A stretch of 64,000 nt of DNA from Oegoconia quadripuncta (lineage: Eukaryota > Arthropoda > Insecta > Lepidoptera > Autostichidae). The stretch spans positions 498,501 through 562,500 of the forward strand of contig OX438760.1 in the NCBI GenBank assembly GCA_949316235.1. The letters run 5' to 3'. The notes beneath the pieces are model-generated. The model was not told the DNA's origin, did not search any database, and saw only the letters and a program-made list of their open reading frames with translations. Shown here piece after piece: positions 40,825-51,471 of this stretch. Position 1 is the first letter of the stretch; the number at the start of each line of letters is the position of its first letter. The position numbers and the translations under genes are program-made.

Positions 40825-41063
40825 AGAAACTTCTTACCACGTACGACCACCCTGTGGAACGGACTTCCTGCAGCGGTATTCCCGAACGAGTACGACGTTG
40901 GAACCTTCAAGAAACGAGCCTACACCTTCCTCAAAGGCCGGCAACGAATCTGTGACCCTTTTGGTGTTGCGGGTGTCCATGGGCGGCGGTGATTGCTTTC
41001 CATCAGGTGACCTGCATGCTCGTTTGCCGCCCTCTAATATAAAAAAAATAAAAATAAAAAAAA
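40825..41063 (+). pseudogene. LINE-a fragment
   Basis: Encodes [20 protein letters not shown], then [20 protein letters not shown] and ends [13 protein letters not shown], followed by the 3' UTR and an A-rich tail. About 55 codons, no disruption within the retained part. Next to it (41066-41098) is a 30-bp LINE-c scrap GCCTGGTTATGCGAACGGGC. Confidence 0.85.
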
Positions 41064-41570
41064 GCCTGGTTATGCGAACGGGCTGGTTATGTCCATGAAT
41101 GTACGCAAATACGCAGAGACTATGATTATAATTTATATCCCAAAAGCCCAGTTTTTTGACTATAAATAGTAGTGTCTCAAAAACAACGAAGTTATTTAGA
41201 TGTCTTTGGGAAAAGAGGCAGCGCGGGCGGCATACTTTTTGTAGGCCGAAATTTTTTATTATCTGTATCGAGTTTTTGCACAAATTTTTGACATTATCAA
41301 AATTAGCTGTATTCCATTTAGTGTATTGTAACATCACGTGTGTTTAAATGTATATTGTTGTAACAACGACCGCCAAGAGAGCTCGCAAAAATGACGCACA
41401 AAAATAACAATCATTTATTTTGATCAAATGGAAATCAAATGCAAATCGACTCGAACCCATCACTCCTCTTCCATAATGTCATTTCCCTGTGGCAAAAAAC
41501 ATGCTGCTCGTAGAAAATATATCGTTTTGCAATGCGTACTAAGTACTTGTAAATGGAAGTGAATGAAGAT

Positions 41571-41870
41571 ACCGGCCCGTGTCTCAATGTAAACAACATA
41601 GGGTCTACGAATCGGAGGTCGCGTGTTTGATCCCCAGCGGGGTACATGTTTAATACTCGGTTTGGTTGGTGGTAGGGCATTTTAAAAATCTCTGCCTGGC
41701 TAGCTACCACCATCTTGTTAAGTCTGCCGCCAAACATTAATGTTAATAGCATTGTTGTTCCGGTTGTCAGCGATAAGGTGGCCAGTCCCCAAAATGAGTT
41801 TTCCGAGTCAGTACGCGTCTACTTTCGGCCTCATCTTCACTTAACATCAGGTGTGATTGAGGTCAAGTGC
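41571..41870 (+). mobile_element. SINE-B copy, diverged
   Basis: CGTGTCTCAATGTAAACAAC, GCGTGTTTGATCCCCAGCGG (degraded box B), body to CATCAGGTGTGATTGAGG. Confidence 0.85.
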
Positions 41871-42015
41871 GTGAGTTTAGTTTTATTTTATTTTTAAATA
41901 CAATTCATAGTTTTAATAAAACGTCATAGGCAAAAGACTGCGTCTAGTGCATCTCCTCGTGCTGGCATAGTGCCCAAGAGGCTAGCAGCGTTTCTGCGCT
42001 GAATAGCGAGACTAA

Positions 42016-42166
42016 AGCCCGTATTATAAAATGTTACTCAAGCAGAGATCTCCGCTTGAGGACAGTTAAAAAAGGACAGCTTTATGTAACTTGTATAGCG
42101 GCATCTCTTTCTAACTATGCTCAAGCGCAGATGTACGCTTTAGCAACATTCTAAAATGTCTAAGGC
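42016..42166. mobile_element. possible small inverted-repeat element
   Basis: Left TAAAATGTTACTCAAGCAGA..TCTCCGCTTGAG; right, read inward, TTAGAATGTTGCTAAAGCGT..CATCTGCGCTTGAG. About 36-bp imperfect inverted repeats around 75 bp. No flanking duplication read. Confidence 0.5.
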
Positions 42167-42195
42167 CTAACTATGCTAGGAAGCCGCCCGCTCTG

Positions 42196-42316
42196 CGTTG
42201 AGTTGAGTTGAGTTGCGTTGAGTTGAGTAGCGTTGGGTTGAGTTGAGTTGGGTTGAGTTGAGTTGAGTTGGGTTGAGTTGAGTTGCGTTGAGTTGAGTTG
42301 CGATGCGTCGAGTTGA
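42196..42316. repeat. pentanucleotide array GAGTT/GGGTT/GCGTT
   Basis: About 24 units of G(A/G/C)GTT with one TAGCGTT variant. Differs from the insect telomere unit TTAGG. Followed by a degraded SINE-like 3' end (AACGCGCTTCCAATTTCAGC to CCGTGCATAAAAGG, 42345-42402). Confidence 0.85.
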
Positions 42317-42402
42317 GTGGCATGTATTGAATTGTTGAGGATTCCGGATCAACGCGCTTCCAATTTCAGCCTCATCAGCCCGTACAGGGCCGTGCATAAA
42401 AG

Positions 42403-42830
42403 GAAATTCTTTCTACTGAGTTATTTGATAACTGACATAACGTTCTACTACGCCTTCACGGCTCCGCCTGGCAAATACTGCCTGACCAACAACCAACCTT
42501 CGACAAACGAAAATAATCAACTAAAAGCTATTAAGCTTGTCCAAGGTCGGTGTTGCTTGACACATTGCCGACTGTACTACGCTGAACGGATCTGTTGTCT
42601 CCCCAAGGTTGAAAGGAGAGCTCAAAAACATCGGGTCATGTTTTTTTAATGAGATTTAGCGGGCAATGTAGCGTGGCGGTGTGCTGCAGGATTAGCGGGT
42701 GACACTTTATTAAGGCATGCGAGGCGGATTATGTAAGAGTGCAGATACGGTGGTGAAGCGATGGCGATTTGTAGAGAATGTGGTACTAAACTATGAATTG
42801 TACCACATCCAGAATCCAGAAGAAAGAAAA
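42403..42830. other. no recognised gene
   Basis: A 110-codon plus frame (42317-42649) starts in repeat sequence and has no known motif. The patch at 42470-42620 is GC-balanced and unclassified. Confidence 0.35.
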
Positions 42831-43166
42831 TACACTTACACCAATTTGACGACCTGTTTGGTGTAGTGGTTAGCAACTCTGACCACTATACCAAAAGGTT
42901 GCAGGTTCGAATCCCGCTAAGGGCATATGTTTCTGTGATGAATACGGGCATGTGTACCCAAGTTATGGATGTTTTCATTTATAATATTTATTTACAAATG
43001 AAAATGTATTTATGTAGTATATCAACCATCTGGTATCTACAACACAAGCCTATAGTTGCTTACTGTGGAACTAGATGGCGCTGTGTAGGATCTAGGACCA
43101 AACCAAGCAAATAATACGTACTATGAATACTAGATACTGGATAAACATACATAAATATTTATAGAA
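42831..43166 (-). mobile_element. SINE-A 3' part, split by a SINE-C
   Basis: ACACTTACACCAAT at 42832-42845, then a foreign SINE-C, then TCTAGGACCAAACCAAGCAA to ATACATAAATATTTATAGAA. The two parts rejoin into the usual SINE-A tail order. Confidence 0.75.
42847..43089 (+). mobile_element. SINE-C copy nested in SINE-A
   Basis: GACGACCTGTTTGGTGTAGT, box B GGTTCGAATCCCGCTAAGGG, body to ACTAGATGGCGCTGTG. Confidence 0.9.
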
Positions 43167-43167
43167 A

Positions 43168-43316
43168 TCTATTTTAAAAGAGCAACCCCTCGAGTTTCTA
43201 GCTTGTTCTTCGCAGGCAAAAGTTGCTTTTTAAACAAGTAGTAGTTTAAAAAATGTAAAATCTGACCATTTTAAGTGTGTCCTGTGTACCTTACTAAATA
43301 AAGATTTCTTTTATTA
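43168..43316 (+). mobile_element. LINE-c 3' UTR
   Basis: AGAGCAACCCCTCGAGTTTC, AAACAAGTAGTAGTTTAAAA, GTCCTGTGTACCTTACTAAA, AATAAAG end. Confidence 0.75.
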
Positions 43317-44085
43317 ACACTTGACCAAATCCTGATACTAAAGATTTAGATAAAATAGTGTAGTATCCTATTATGTGAAAATGTTTTATACGCTTCCGAC
43401 TAACAACGTGGTTGTTGAGAACTTCGTGGTACAACGACCGATCATTTTTATCTCCTCCGGGCCAAATTTCACTGTGTTCATTGGTTATTTTCACATTTAT
43501 GTATGTGTGTTTCGCTAAATGGGTCAAATAAGCGATTCTTATGTAGGAAAGAAGTTTCCCCCCCAAAGCAAAGGTACTAAGGTCTCGCTGCCTCTTACCA
43601 CTGCGACCGCAGCCGTTGTGATAGCAAGAACGCCTGTTCAGTGTCGGACGGAGATTGAGCTGGGTCCGCGCCCGATCCGTCCGTCCGTGTCGCAAAAACT
43701 TTAAGCCGCATTGCAAACTAGGCTTCTATTCACTCGAGTTTTTTCACCCGTTCACAGTTAAAGTTTAACATTTGGGGTCGAATATGCAGATTGCATTGAA
43801 GTCAGTATTTTGAGAGATATTTCGGATACCTGAATTTAATTATCATCTATGTTAGTGTAAGGCATTCGACACATACACAAACAATTAATAAAACAGAACA
43901 CTCAGATAAGTGTCGCTGCAGCGAAACGGAAACGACTCAGCTGCAGTACTGTCGCACGCAGACCCAGATGGCGTTCTACAATCCTTTACGTGTTTGAATG
44001 AATTGTTGATGAATTCTGGGCGAATGAAATATAATTAGACGCATTGACATGAAACAGAAGAATATAAGGCATCCTAACAAGTCCC
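43317..44085. other. no recognised gene; GC-richer patch
   Basis: 43555-43700 is GC-richer. A 140-codon minus frame (43294-43716) runs through it and into the LINE-c 3' UTR, has no motif, and is probably chance. Confidence 0.35.
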
Positions 44086-44087
44086 CA

Positions 44088-44372
44088 TGGCGCACAGCCT
44101 CCTCCTAGTATTAGAACTCAGGAAGTGGAATCAGTGCGGATTGCTGGATTTGCCAGACCAGAAATAGTGAACAACTGAAAGTCAGTGTATTTAAGCCGCC
44201 AATGTAGGCCACCGATTTGGCTTATCGATTGAAAATAACGGGAACCTACTATTTAATACTCGTATTAAAATTCCAATAGTGGTCACCCATCTAAAGACTG
44301 ACCGCACCAGACATTGCTTAACTTCGCTAATCGAAAAAAATTGCGCATTCGATTGGGCGAGTGGTTCAACTA
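44088..44372 (-). mobile_element. SINE-5S copy, reverse
   Basis: Minus strand: GTTGAACCACTCGCCCAATC, ATTAGCGAAGTTAAGCAATG, TCTTTAGATGGGTGACCACT, then CGATAAGCCAAATCGG and the end GGAGGCTGTGCG. Complete, and the 5' end is best defined here. Confidence 0.8.
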
Positions 44373-44577
44373 TTACTAATTCTGTTATTCTGTGGGTTTT
44401 TGCATCAGAATTGCCTCTGCACTCCTCTGAGTTCACATAGATATCTTAGACCTCAGCCACCTGGTACCAGTATGGCATAACCAAGAAGGAGTGATCCATA
44501 ATCAACGGTGACACATGAGGTGGCATCGATCTATCTAATCGCATTTAATTTGGAAATTTGGAATATAGATTACAATA

Positions 44578-44680
44578 TTTTTTATTCCGATAAAATGAGT
44601 AGTTCCCGCGGAATAAACAAATAAACATTTGCGATTAAGTTATTCTACGCAGGCGTAGCCGCGGGCGAAAAACTAGTACT
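44578..44680 (+). repeat. Helitron-like 3' end
   Basis: TTCCCGCGGAATAAACAAAT, TACGCAGGCGTAGCCGCGGG (GC-rich, hairpin-capable) then CGAAAAACTAG followed by T. CTAG-T after a GC hairpin is the Helitron 3' signature; inference. Confidence 0.45.
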
Positions 44681-45080
44681 CTATACAAGTACAGGTAAGT
44701 GGTCCCCCAAAGTGATTCTATTGTAATTGCAGCCTTGGATACCAGATCAACTTAACCAATATACCATAAACGAGCAGGAGTCAGCCACGAACAATAATGG
44801 TACTTACTCAGTACCCGCAATTCTATTGCACGCTGGAACCATCTGAACCTTAAAATGACTACCGGTACCAGGCGAGCATAAACGAGTAAGATTCATCTCT
44901 AACCACTCAGTCTGGTTGAACAGTCTGCACTGCTCTGCTAATGATAAAAGGATGCTCTGTGTGACTTTATTGCTACCTTAAGACCCTAGAGTTAGCAAAT
45001 TTGAATAGGGCGTTATATAGAACGCACCCACTTTCCACTTAGACTAAAATGATTGTAATGCCCTATTAGGACATAATATT
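44681..45080. other. no recognised gene
   Basis: Unique-looking mixed sequence with TACCAG words; nothing assigned. Confidence 0.35.
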
Positions 45081-45356
45081 AATATAAATAAATAAATATC
45101 CTTGGACATATACACAGCCCCATCTAGTTCCACATTAGGCAACTTATAGGTTTTTGTTGTGGATACCAGATGATTGATATAATACATAAATACATTTTTT
45201 TTTTGTAAATAAATACTTATTATAAATGAAAACATCCATAACTCGGGTACACATGTCCATATTCATCATACAAACATATGCCCCTAGCGGGATTCGAACC
45301 CGCGACCTTTTGGTATAGTGGTCAGAGTTTCTAACCACTACACCAAACAGGTCGTC
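45081..45356 (-). mobile_element. SINE-C copy, full length
   Basis: AAATATCCTTGGACATATAC to ACCACTACACCAAACAGGTC; box B CGGGATTCGAACCCGCGACC. Confidence 0.9.
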
Positions 45357-46029
45357 AACAGCAATATGTGTGAGTCCTTGAAAAGACTTAATAGGTTCTA
45401 CTGAATATATTTTGGATATATGTTTTATTTGAATGGCCTGAATTTATGAAAAAAAAAATTTATCGAATTATGCAGGTATGTACAACAAAGTTCAACTTTG
45501 TTCAGGTCGTTCTGCACCGAACCGAACCCTTATAAAATCATCCAATATGAGTGAGTATTAAAACTTTTGTTGTTACGACTCCCGAGTTCCACCCATGAGT
45601 GGTGAGTGAGAGGGGGGAAATTTAATAATAAGAACTGTTACGGAACAACGCTAAGTTTATCAGTTCATTTTAAAAGCAATTTACTACGGTGTACCTTTTG
45701 TTTCTTAATTATTTAATTATCTTGAGTCTGGGAATTCTAGGTAAGCTCCTCAGAAGCAATGTTCCTCTGTAAGTTCGGTCGAATAATTTAGCAAGTAGAA
45801 AGTGCTTTTAAGTTACCGGGGCACGGTACCATCATTCCGCTTTTTTGGCACATTTCATAGCTATTATAAGAAGGATGATAGCATTTCTTATATTCTTTTT
45901 AGCCTGAAGGCCAATGTATCAATACAGTCACGTACTTGACCGTTAACTGTATACGTTTGTTTAGTATCACTATGTGGGAGATACAGCAGGCAGAGCTCAC
46001 CGTCGAGGCATACTTTTTGTTGACACACA
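45357..46029. other. no recognised gene
   Basis: Contains a short hairpin AACAAAGTTCAACTTTGTT at 45484. No coding evidence. Confidence 0.35.
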
Positions 46030-46072
46030 TTTTTGTGGTCAAACGCATATCCAGTCAATCATCATAAAAAGC
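46030..46072 (+). mobile_element. LINE-b 3' end scrap
   Basis: TTGTGGTCAAACGCATATCC, AGTCAATCATCATAAAAAG, as at 5525-5560. Confidence 0.6.
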
Positions 46073-46574
46073 AAACATGGAGTAAGACTTAGATATCAAT
46101 CGTTTTAGAATATAAAGTCAAGATAACACTAATGTGTTATCTTGACTAGTTAGAGTAAAATTACTGGTTCTGTATAAATGTAAATCTGACGGTAGTTGGC
46201 TCAAAATCTACATTTTCATTTCCGCAAAAAAGACTTCACTTTTCGGCTCACAGTCACTAATACATCAAACGAAATCCACATCACTTTAGTTAACATAAAA
46301 CGAGGCCATAAAAACCACTTGCTTACCTCGAATAGCCGCAAGCCACCCCATATCACTGACATGACATCTCTGTGTGTGTGACGTCACGCGTCAGGGATAT
46401 TTACGACGCGCTGTCAGAGGACGCGATTGTGTAGATTGTTCTATTGGATTTGAGGAAGCGGCTATATTTGTGTACTTTGATTAATGGAACTAATATGGAT
46501 GTTGACAACTACTCAAGTCATTTGGTCAACAAAATTTACAAATCCTGCTACGTCCGGCTACTTTTTTCAGGTCA
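46073..46574. other. no recognised gene
   Basis: ATCTTGACTAGT and its neighbour TCAAGATAACACTAATGTGT make a short inverted pair near 46120; otherwise nothing. Confidence 0.3.
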
Positions 46575-46985
46575 GCGATTGGTTTGGATTGCTGAATAGC
46601 AGAGTCTCAAACACCGTCACAAGGTCGCCTGTCTCTCGATCTTTTACAGTGCCCTTCGGTGAGTGTGTATTGGAATTACATAATCTATTCCGCCATCGCC
46701 CTTTCATCTTCGGACTCCAAAGCATGGGGAGGGATTCCACCTGTATGTAGTGAACATACCGAACATTTGCACTAAGCGGTTCGAGTCTTCTATAATAACG
46801 CGAACATCCATCCATGGAACTCCCTTCCGGCATCGTCTTTCCTGAGTCCTACACCCTTGAGATCCTCAAGTTCAGGTTTAATAGGTGTCTACTGAGATCG
46901 CGTGCTTCATTTTAGGCCACATCGTCATTTTCCATTAGGTGAGATTTTCGTGAAATGCATATCCAGTTATTAATAAAAATAAAAT
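46575..46985 (+). pseudogene. LINE-b fragment, several frameshifts
   Basis: TCTCAAACACCGTCACAAGG, TTGGAATTACATAATCTATT, GGGAGGGATTCCACCTGTAT, CATGGAACTCCCTTCCGGCA and the 3' end CATTTTCCATTAGGTGAGAT. The corresponding residues (HRHKVACLS..., WNSLPAS..FPESY) fall in different frames, so the copy is decayed. Confidence 0.75.
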
Positions 46986-47250
46986 CATCGTAGACATTGA
47001 ACATCCACTGTTTAGACTCCCCCATAGATTTCTTCATCATCATCTATCATTGACGCTACCAAAGTAAAACCAAACCCAAAATGTATAGAGCTAACCACGA
47101 GAATAAAAAAAACTAGTTTATTTCCCGTTCAAATGATTAGCGCGATACAAAATGTGGTTAAGGTAACGTTTTTGGTTATGGTTTGGCGTTGGTAATAACG
47201 TTCAAACTTAGCGCGGTCGGCCTCCAGGTACCTAATGATTCTCTTACTAA

Positions 47251-47340
47251 TGCAATCATTTTACGGGTGAGAGCTTGAACTCAGTCACACCTGTGAAGAT
47301 AAGACCGAAGTTGGAAACCCACTCACGGAACCCTGCCTTC
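47251..47340 (-). mobile_element. SINE-B scrap, strongly diverged
   Basis: TGAACTCAGTCACACCTGTG, AAGATAAGACCGAAGTTGGA. Low similarity to the 3' third. Confidence 0.4.
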
Positions 47341-47397
47341 GTAGTATGACATTGTTTGTCGCGCGCGACGTAGGCGTGAGAGTGGGATAGTTGTATA

Positions 47398-47664
47398 AAT
47401 AATAAATAAATAATAAATATCTTTGCACGTACACACAGCGCCATCTAGTCCCACACTAAGCAACTAGGCTTGTATTATGGATACCAGATGGTTGATAAAC
47501 TACACAAATACATTTTTTTTTGTAAGTAAATACATAAATAAATGAAAAACGTCCATAACTCGGGAGCACGTGTCTGTATACAAACATACGCCCCTAGCGG
47601 GATTCGAACCCGCGACCTTTTGGTATAGCAGTCAGAATTTTTAACCATTACACCAAACAGGTCG
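47398..47664 (-). mobile_element. SINE-C copy, full length
   Basis: AAATATCTTTGCACGTACAC to ACCATTACACCAAACAGGTC; lacks part of the TATTCATCA stretch. Confidence 0.9.
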
Positions 47665-47775
47665 CTAAATATTTGTCCAAGCGAATGAGCAGGACAAATA
47701 TTATGTTGCGCGACATAAACGTTTATTGCTACTGTCATGCTACTAGTTGTACCACTAGTATGCTATCTCAAATAA

Positions 47776-47814
47776 CAGGAACACAACAATGCAACATGCC
47801 ACGGAGGCGGTTAA
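47776..47814 (-). mobile_element. SINE-B remnant with large internal deletion
   Basis: GGAACACAACAATGCAACAT joined to GCCACGGAGGCGGTT, skipping about 200 bp. Confidence 0.6.
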
Positions 47815-48514
47815 GATAAGATTAAGTTAGGAAATGAAATAAAATACTGCAACATTACAACATTACCAAATTAATGTCAAAGCTTCAAATGAATGTCAAA
47901 ATCCAGTTCAAAGATTCTTTATTTCTCACAAAGACAGCAGTCACTTACATGAGAAAAATGGTAAATAATGGTAGGTAACTAAATTATATCGTTCGCACTC
48001 GCACTACACAAAATCACTAAGTAGGTATCTGTTTCGCACTATCTACACAAAGCGGAATATCCAAAATTAGAGAGTAAACATTTCACATTAATATCTATAT
48101 TATTTTGTAATTTACCAATACGTGTAGAAATAATTTTGTGTCATTTCAATCTATAATCAATTTTATAAATTAAAAATCAATAAAAAGAAAGAAGGAATAC
48201 TTCTTGACACATTTTACTTTACGGTTGTATCTAGGTAGATGTATCTAGGTAGTTTGAAATCAAAGTCCACTTTTAAATCATTGTCAGAAATATACATAAA
48301 GAAATTAATGAATGTGGGTCAACAAAAGCAATTTCGAATAACATAAAAAAAAAACGATCAAAATTTCAACCACCATTTATACAAATAATAATGAAGATTT
48401 ATGTCAACTCAAGATATTCTTTTAATGTATAGAAACATTTTATCAGTTTACCAATGACGTAGCTTTGATTTAAAAAGTTTTGGTGGCAACTCTCGAATTT
48501 GTTTAGGAACTTTT
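47815..48514 (-). repeat. AT-rich stretch beginning with a LINE-like reversed 3' end
   Basis: AAGATTCTTTATTTCTCACA at 47912 looks like a reversed polyadenylation region. TGTATCTAGGTAGATGTATC (48225-48255) is a short direct duplication. No coding signal. Confidence 0.35.
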
Positions 48515-49000
48515 CATACTCATACTCATTTATTATTTCCATAGGCGTATTCCGCGCACTTGGACATGTCCATTACAATACAATATATATATATACCTAA
48601 TGAAATGTAAAAGTACATTAATTATTAACAAATATCTGGATACAAATAAAAGGATTATGAAATAATTTAGAGTAATGTAGCTGCTGTAAAGAAGCATTGT
48701 CAGTCTGCATAATAAGTAGCTGCTGTAAATGGGCATTGTCAATTTCCTTAAAGCATGATATTAAAATACTCTACTGAAGCCAGGCATCTCTATCTTCCAA
48801 GTAATCATTTATACTATAATAGGCCTTTCTAATAAGGGTACTTTTGATTTTATTTTTAAATTGTCGTTCCGTGAGCTCCAATATATTTAATGGGATTTTG
48901 TTATAAAAACGGACACAGTTCCCTAAGTACGACTTATTTGTCTTTTGAAGTCTGAACGTAGGCACGGATAGTTTATATTTGTGTCGAGTATTGAGGGAAT
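48515..49000 (-). pseudogene. LINE-c relative: reverse transcriptase tail and 3' UTR
   Basis: The minus frame 48771-48965 reads MPTFRLQKTNKSYLGNCVRF, then YNKIPLNILELTERQFKNKI, KSTLIRKAYYSINDYLEDRD and ends AWLQ-stop. FYNKIP..I..L....FKN..K..L..KAYYSI.DYL is the Jockey-like ending. The 3' end, read on its own strand, is tailed with ATGAGT repeats. A 5'-truncated copy. Confidence 0.8.
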
Positions 49001-49164
49001 GTGTTTATCGACATATATATAACAATTCTTTTCAAATAGTGCAGTATGACATGTTGGCATTAGTTAGCATTAGCAATACTTAATTATGCATAGTCAATAT
49101 CAAACTTGCTAAGTATTCAAAACGGTCATCAATTGCAATTATCTACACAAGGATTCTATAGAAA

Positions 49165-49345
49165 GAACAAACAAACAAACAAACAAAATATTCTTTATTG
49201 TACAACAATAAGAAGCATAAAAAGAAATAAGAAAAAGGGGATAGTAGAATTTGGCGGCCTTATCACTAAAAGCGATCTCTTCCAGGCAACCTTTGGGTTA
49301 GGAAACATTATGCACATGACATGTAGGTAGGGTGCACGATAAACT
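49165..49345 (-). repeat. LINE-e 3' end, reverse
   Basis: (AAAC)n, ATATTCTTTATTGTACAACA, AAAAGCGATCTCTTCCAGGC, AACCTTTGGGTTAGG. Confidence 0.65.
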
Positions 49346-49593
49346 AATTTTAATAAAATAAATAAATCACCCATATAAATACATACGTTAATTGAATACA
49401 TACAAACACACATACATAATATATACATAATAATACATATATAATATATATATATATAAAATAATACTTATAATATATACCAAACAAAGAAAGAAACAAA
49501 GGAAAAGTTTTATTTGGCACCATTATTGCTTAATTTAATTAGTACAATATGAAATGGTGGTGGCAAAAAGGAATCTACTCAGTATAATGTCAC
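49346..49593. other. AT-rich stretch with (TA)n
   Basis: ATATATAATATATATATATA near 49438 and a reversed LINE-like end (GGAAAAGTTTTATTTGGCAC) at 49500. Confidence 0.45.
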
Positions 49594-49692
49594 GACATTG
49601 GACTACCTGGAATCCAGTGACGCGACGCTGGTATTCTGTGGACACCGGAGAACGGAGAGTACAACACCGCGCAGTACATACAAGCATGCAAC
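49594..49692 (+). repeat. repeat pair with 17402-17520
   Basis: TATTCTGTGGACACCGGAGA, AGAGTACAACACCGCGCA and ATGCAACCAT in the same order. Confidence 0.5.
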
Positions 49693-49946
49693 CATCATAT
49701 ATAATACTAGCTTTCCTCCCGCGACTTCGTCCGCGTGGAAGATTTTATCAAAATACAAACAACAAACTTTCATCCCCTATTTTATCCCCTTGGGGGTAGA
49801 ATTTATCAAAATCCTTTCTTAGCGGATGCCTACGTCATAACATCTACCTGCATTCCAAATTTCAGCCCGATCCGTCCAGTGGTTTGGGCTGGGCGTTGAT
49901 AGATCACTATGTCAGTCACCTTTGAGTTATATATATTTAATAGATT
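49692..49946 (-). repeat. Helitron-like interspersed repeat
   Basis: ACTAGCTTTCCTCCCGCGAC, TTCGTCCGCGTGGAAGATTT, CTTGGGGGTAGAATTTATCA, TTAGCGGATGCCTACGTCAT, AATTTCAGCCCGATCCGTCC. On the minus strand it would end in a GCGGACGAAGTCGC hairpin then CTAG, the Helitron 3' signature. I recall the wording as common in Lepidoptera. Confidence 0.5.
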
Positions 49947-50108
49947 ATAATTAAATTTAGTTCTTAATTTAAATTGTATATGCATGAAAATTAATATTGT
50001 ACACCTGTTAGAGGTAAGGACTGTCGAACCAATGCAACAATATTATAATATCACCCATGTACCACAGTTCTACAATAAATTGATTCTGATTCTGATTCTG
50101 ACCATCAT
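49947..50108 (+). repeat. LINE 3' end with (TGATTC)n tail
   Basis: CAATGCAACAATATTATAAT, GTACCACAGTTCTACAATAA and then ATTGATTCTGATTCTGATTC. Resembles 33800-33890. Confidence 0.6.
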
Positions 50109-50654
50109 ATTCCAAGTGCTCGCAGTAATTGCTTAATAAAGTGATACAATTTCATTTCAATGGTGTTACGATAGTACAATTTGTTATAAGCATAGCCATC
50201 AAGCGGCAAAAAAGGCATAAAAAAATATTATAAATTATCTACTTTCATTGCATAAATAAGTGGCCTTAAATGTACATTTTAAACTGCCAGCATATTTCTA
50301 TAAATAACTCACTTTGAAAGGAGAATTCTTGCAAATATTATATTATTATTTAAACAACTCAGCGAGTTCAAAGGACGACGCCATCCGACAGCATGAATAG
50401 CTCTATTTTCGCTGAGGCGCTAATGGTGCTTAATATATAATCAATTCCTAATTTACGGAAAATATAAAGCTACATACCATGGTTATTTAAAAGCAGTAGC
50501 TCAAGTGAGCTGCGCTTGATAAATATAATTGTATTTTTAGTGACAGCCAAGTAATACAGACCGTGGTAGGGCATTTATAAATCCCGATGAAAAATAAATA
50601 ATTTATTAATATCCACTATGATTCGATGTTGGCGGGTATGACGAATGTATACAT
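50109..50654. other. no recognised gene
   Basis: AT-rich; no frame over chance. GATAGTACAATTTG and CAGTAGCTCAAGTGAGCTGC are unremarkable. Confidence 0.35.
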
Positions 50655-50935
50655 TTTTTTATGATTGACTTAATTCGCGTTTGACCACAATCTCATCTGA
50701 TGGAAAGTGACGATGTGGTCGAAGATGAAGCACGCGTTCCCAGTAAATGCCTATTCACTCCGCTCTTGAAGATCCCAAGGTTGTAGGATTCAGGAAAGAC
50801 TGACGCCGGAAGGGAGTTCCATGCCTTGGTTGTTCGGATGATGAATGAAGAGTCGAACCGCTTAGTGCGAATATTCGGTATATTAACTATATACAGGTGG
50901 AATCCCTCGGAGAATGCCAAGCTTCTTAGCCGCTG
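50655..50935 (-). pseudogene. LINE-b fragment, open in the retained part
   Basis: The minus frame 50693-50920 reads FHLYIVNIPNIRTKRFDSSF, then IIRTTKAWNSLPASVFPESY and NLGIFKSGVNRHLLGTRASS to stop. Same family as 5075, with no internal stop in these 75 codons. The 3' UTR ends in a reversed A-run at 50655. Upstream coding is truncated. Confidence 0.8.
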
Positions 50936-51449
50936 TTTTCATCATCATTGTAATGAAAAATTTTCGGATTTGGACATTTTTCATCTGAGTCATAATCAGT
51001 TCAAATCAGCAGTGTCGAAAGATTTACATATATTACGTAATTGTATACACATACACTCAACTCATACGCACACATACACACATAGTACTCGCACACACTA
51101 CTCCATACATTTTCTCTCTTCCTTCCATTCACAAATTGGAAAATGGATACTTAGGCATAAGATTAAATAAATTGTAATAATTTCAGTTCATTATATTTTT
51201 GTACCAACTATGGAGGAGATGAGTCTCCTAATACAGGCATTATTATGCTTAAAAGGAGGCTCCTGCCACAATATTGTAAAAGAATACATGAAAAGAAATA
51301 AATGAATAAAAAAAAAACAAACACAATAGATAAGATAACAAAATAAGCTATTTGTATAAACTTACTGAGATCTATTTTGGCTTCTACGAGTAAATGTAGT
51401 AGTAGTGTACTTCTGAATGAAGCCGTTTCAAAGATTAGCTTTTAATATA
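50936..51449. other. no recognised gene
   Basis: CACA-rich stretch (51045-51100) gives a low-complexity frame. A short A-run at 51310 may be a retroposon tail. Confidence 0.35.
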
Positions 51450-51471
51450 GCTTTTTGGTGTATTTCTGGAG

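Noticed and set aside
40834..41337. 167-codon minus-strand gene
   Set aside because: Antisense of the LINE-a 3' end plus unrelated flank.
42196..42316. Interstitial telomere tract
   Set aside because: The unit is GAGTT/GGGTT, not TTAGG in either orientation.
43294..43716. 140-codon minus-strand gene
   Set aside because: No motif, no homology I can name, and it starts in GC-rich sequence and runs into a LINE-c 3' UTR.
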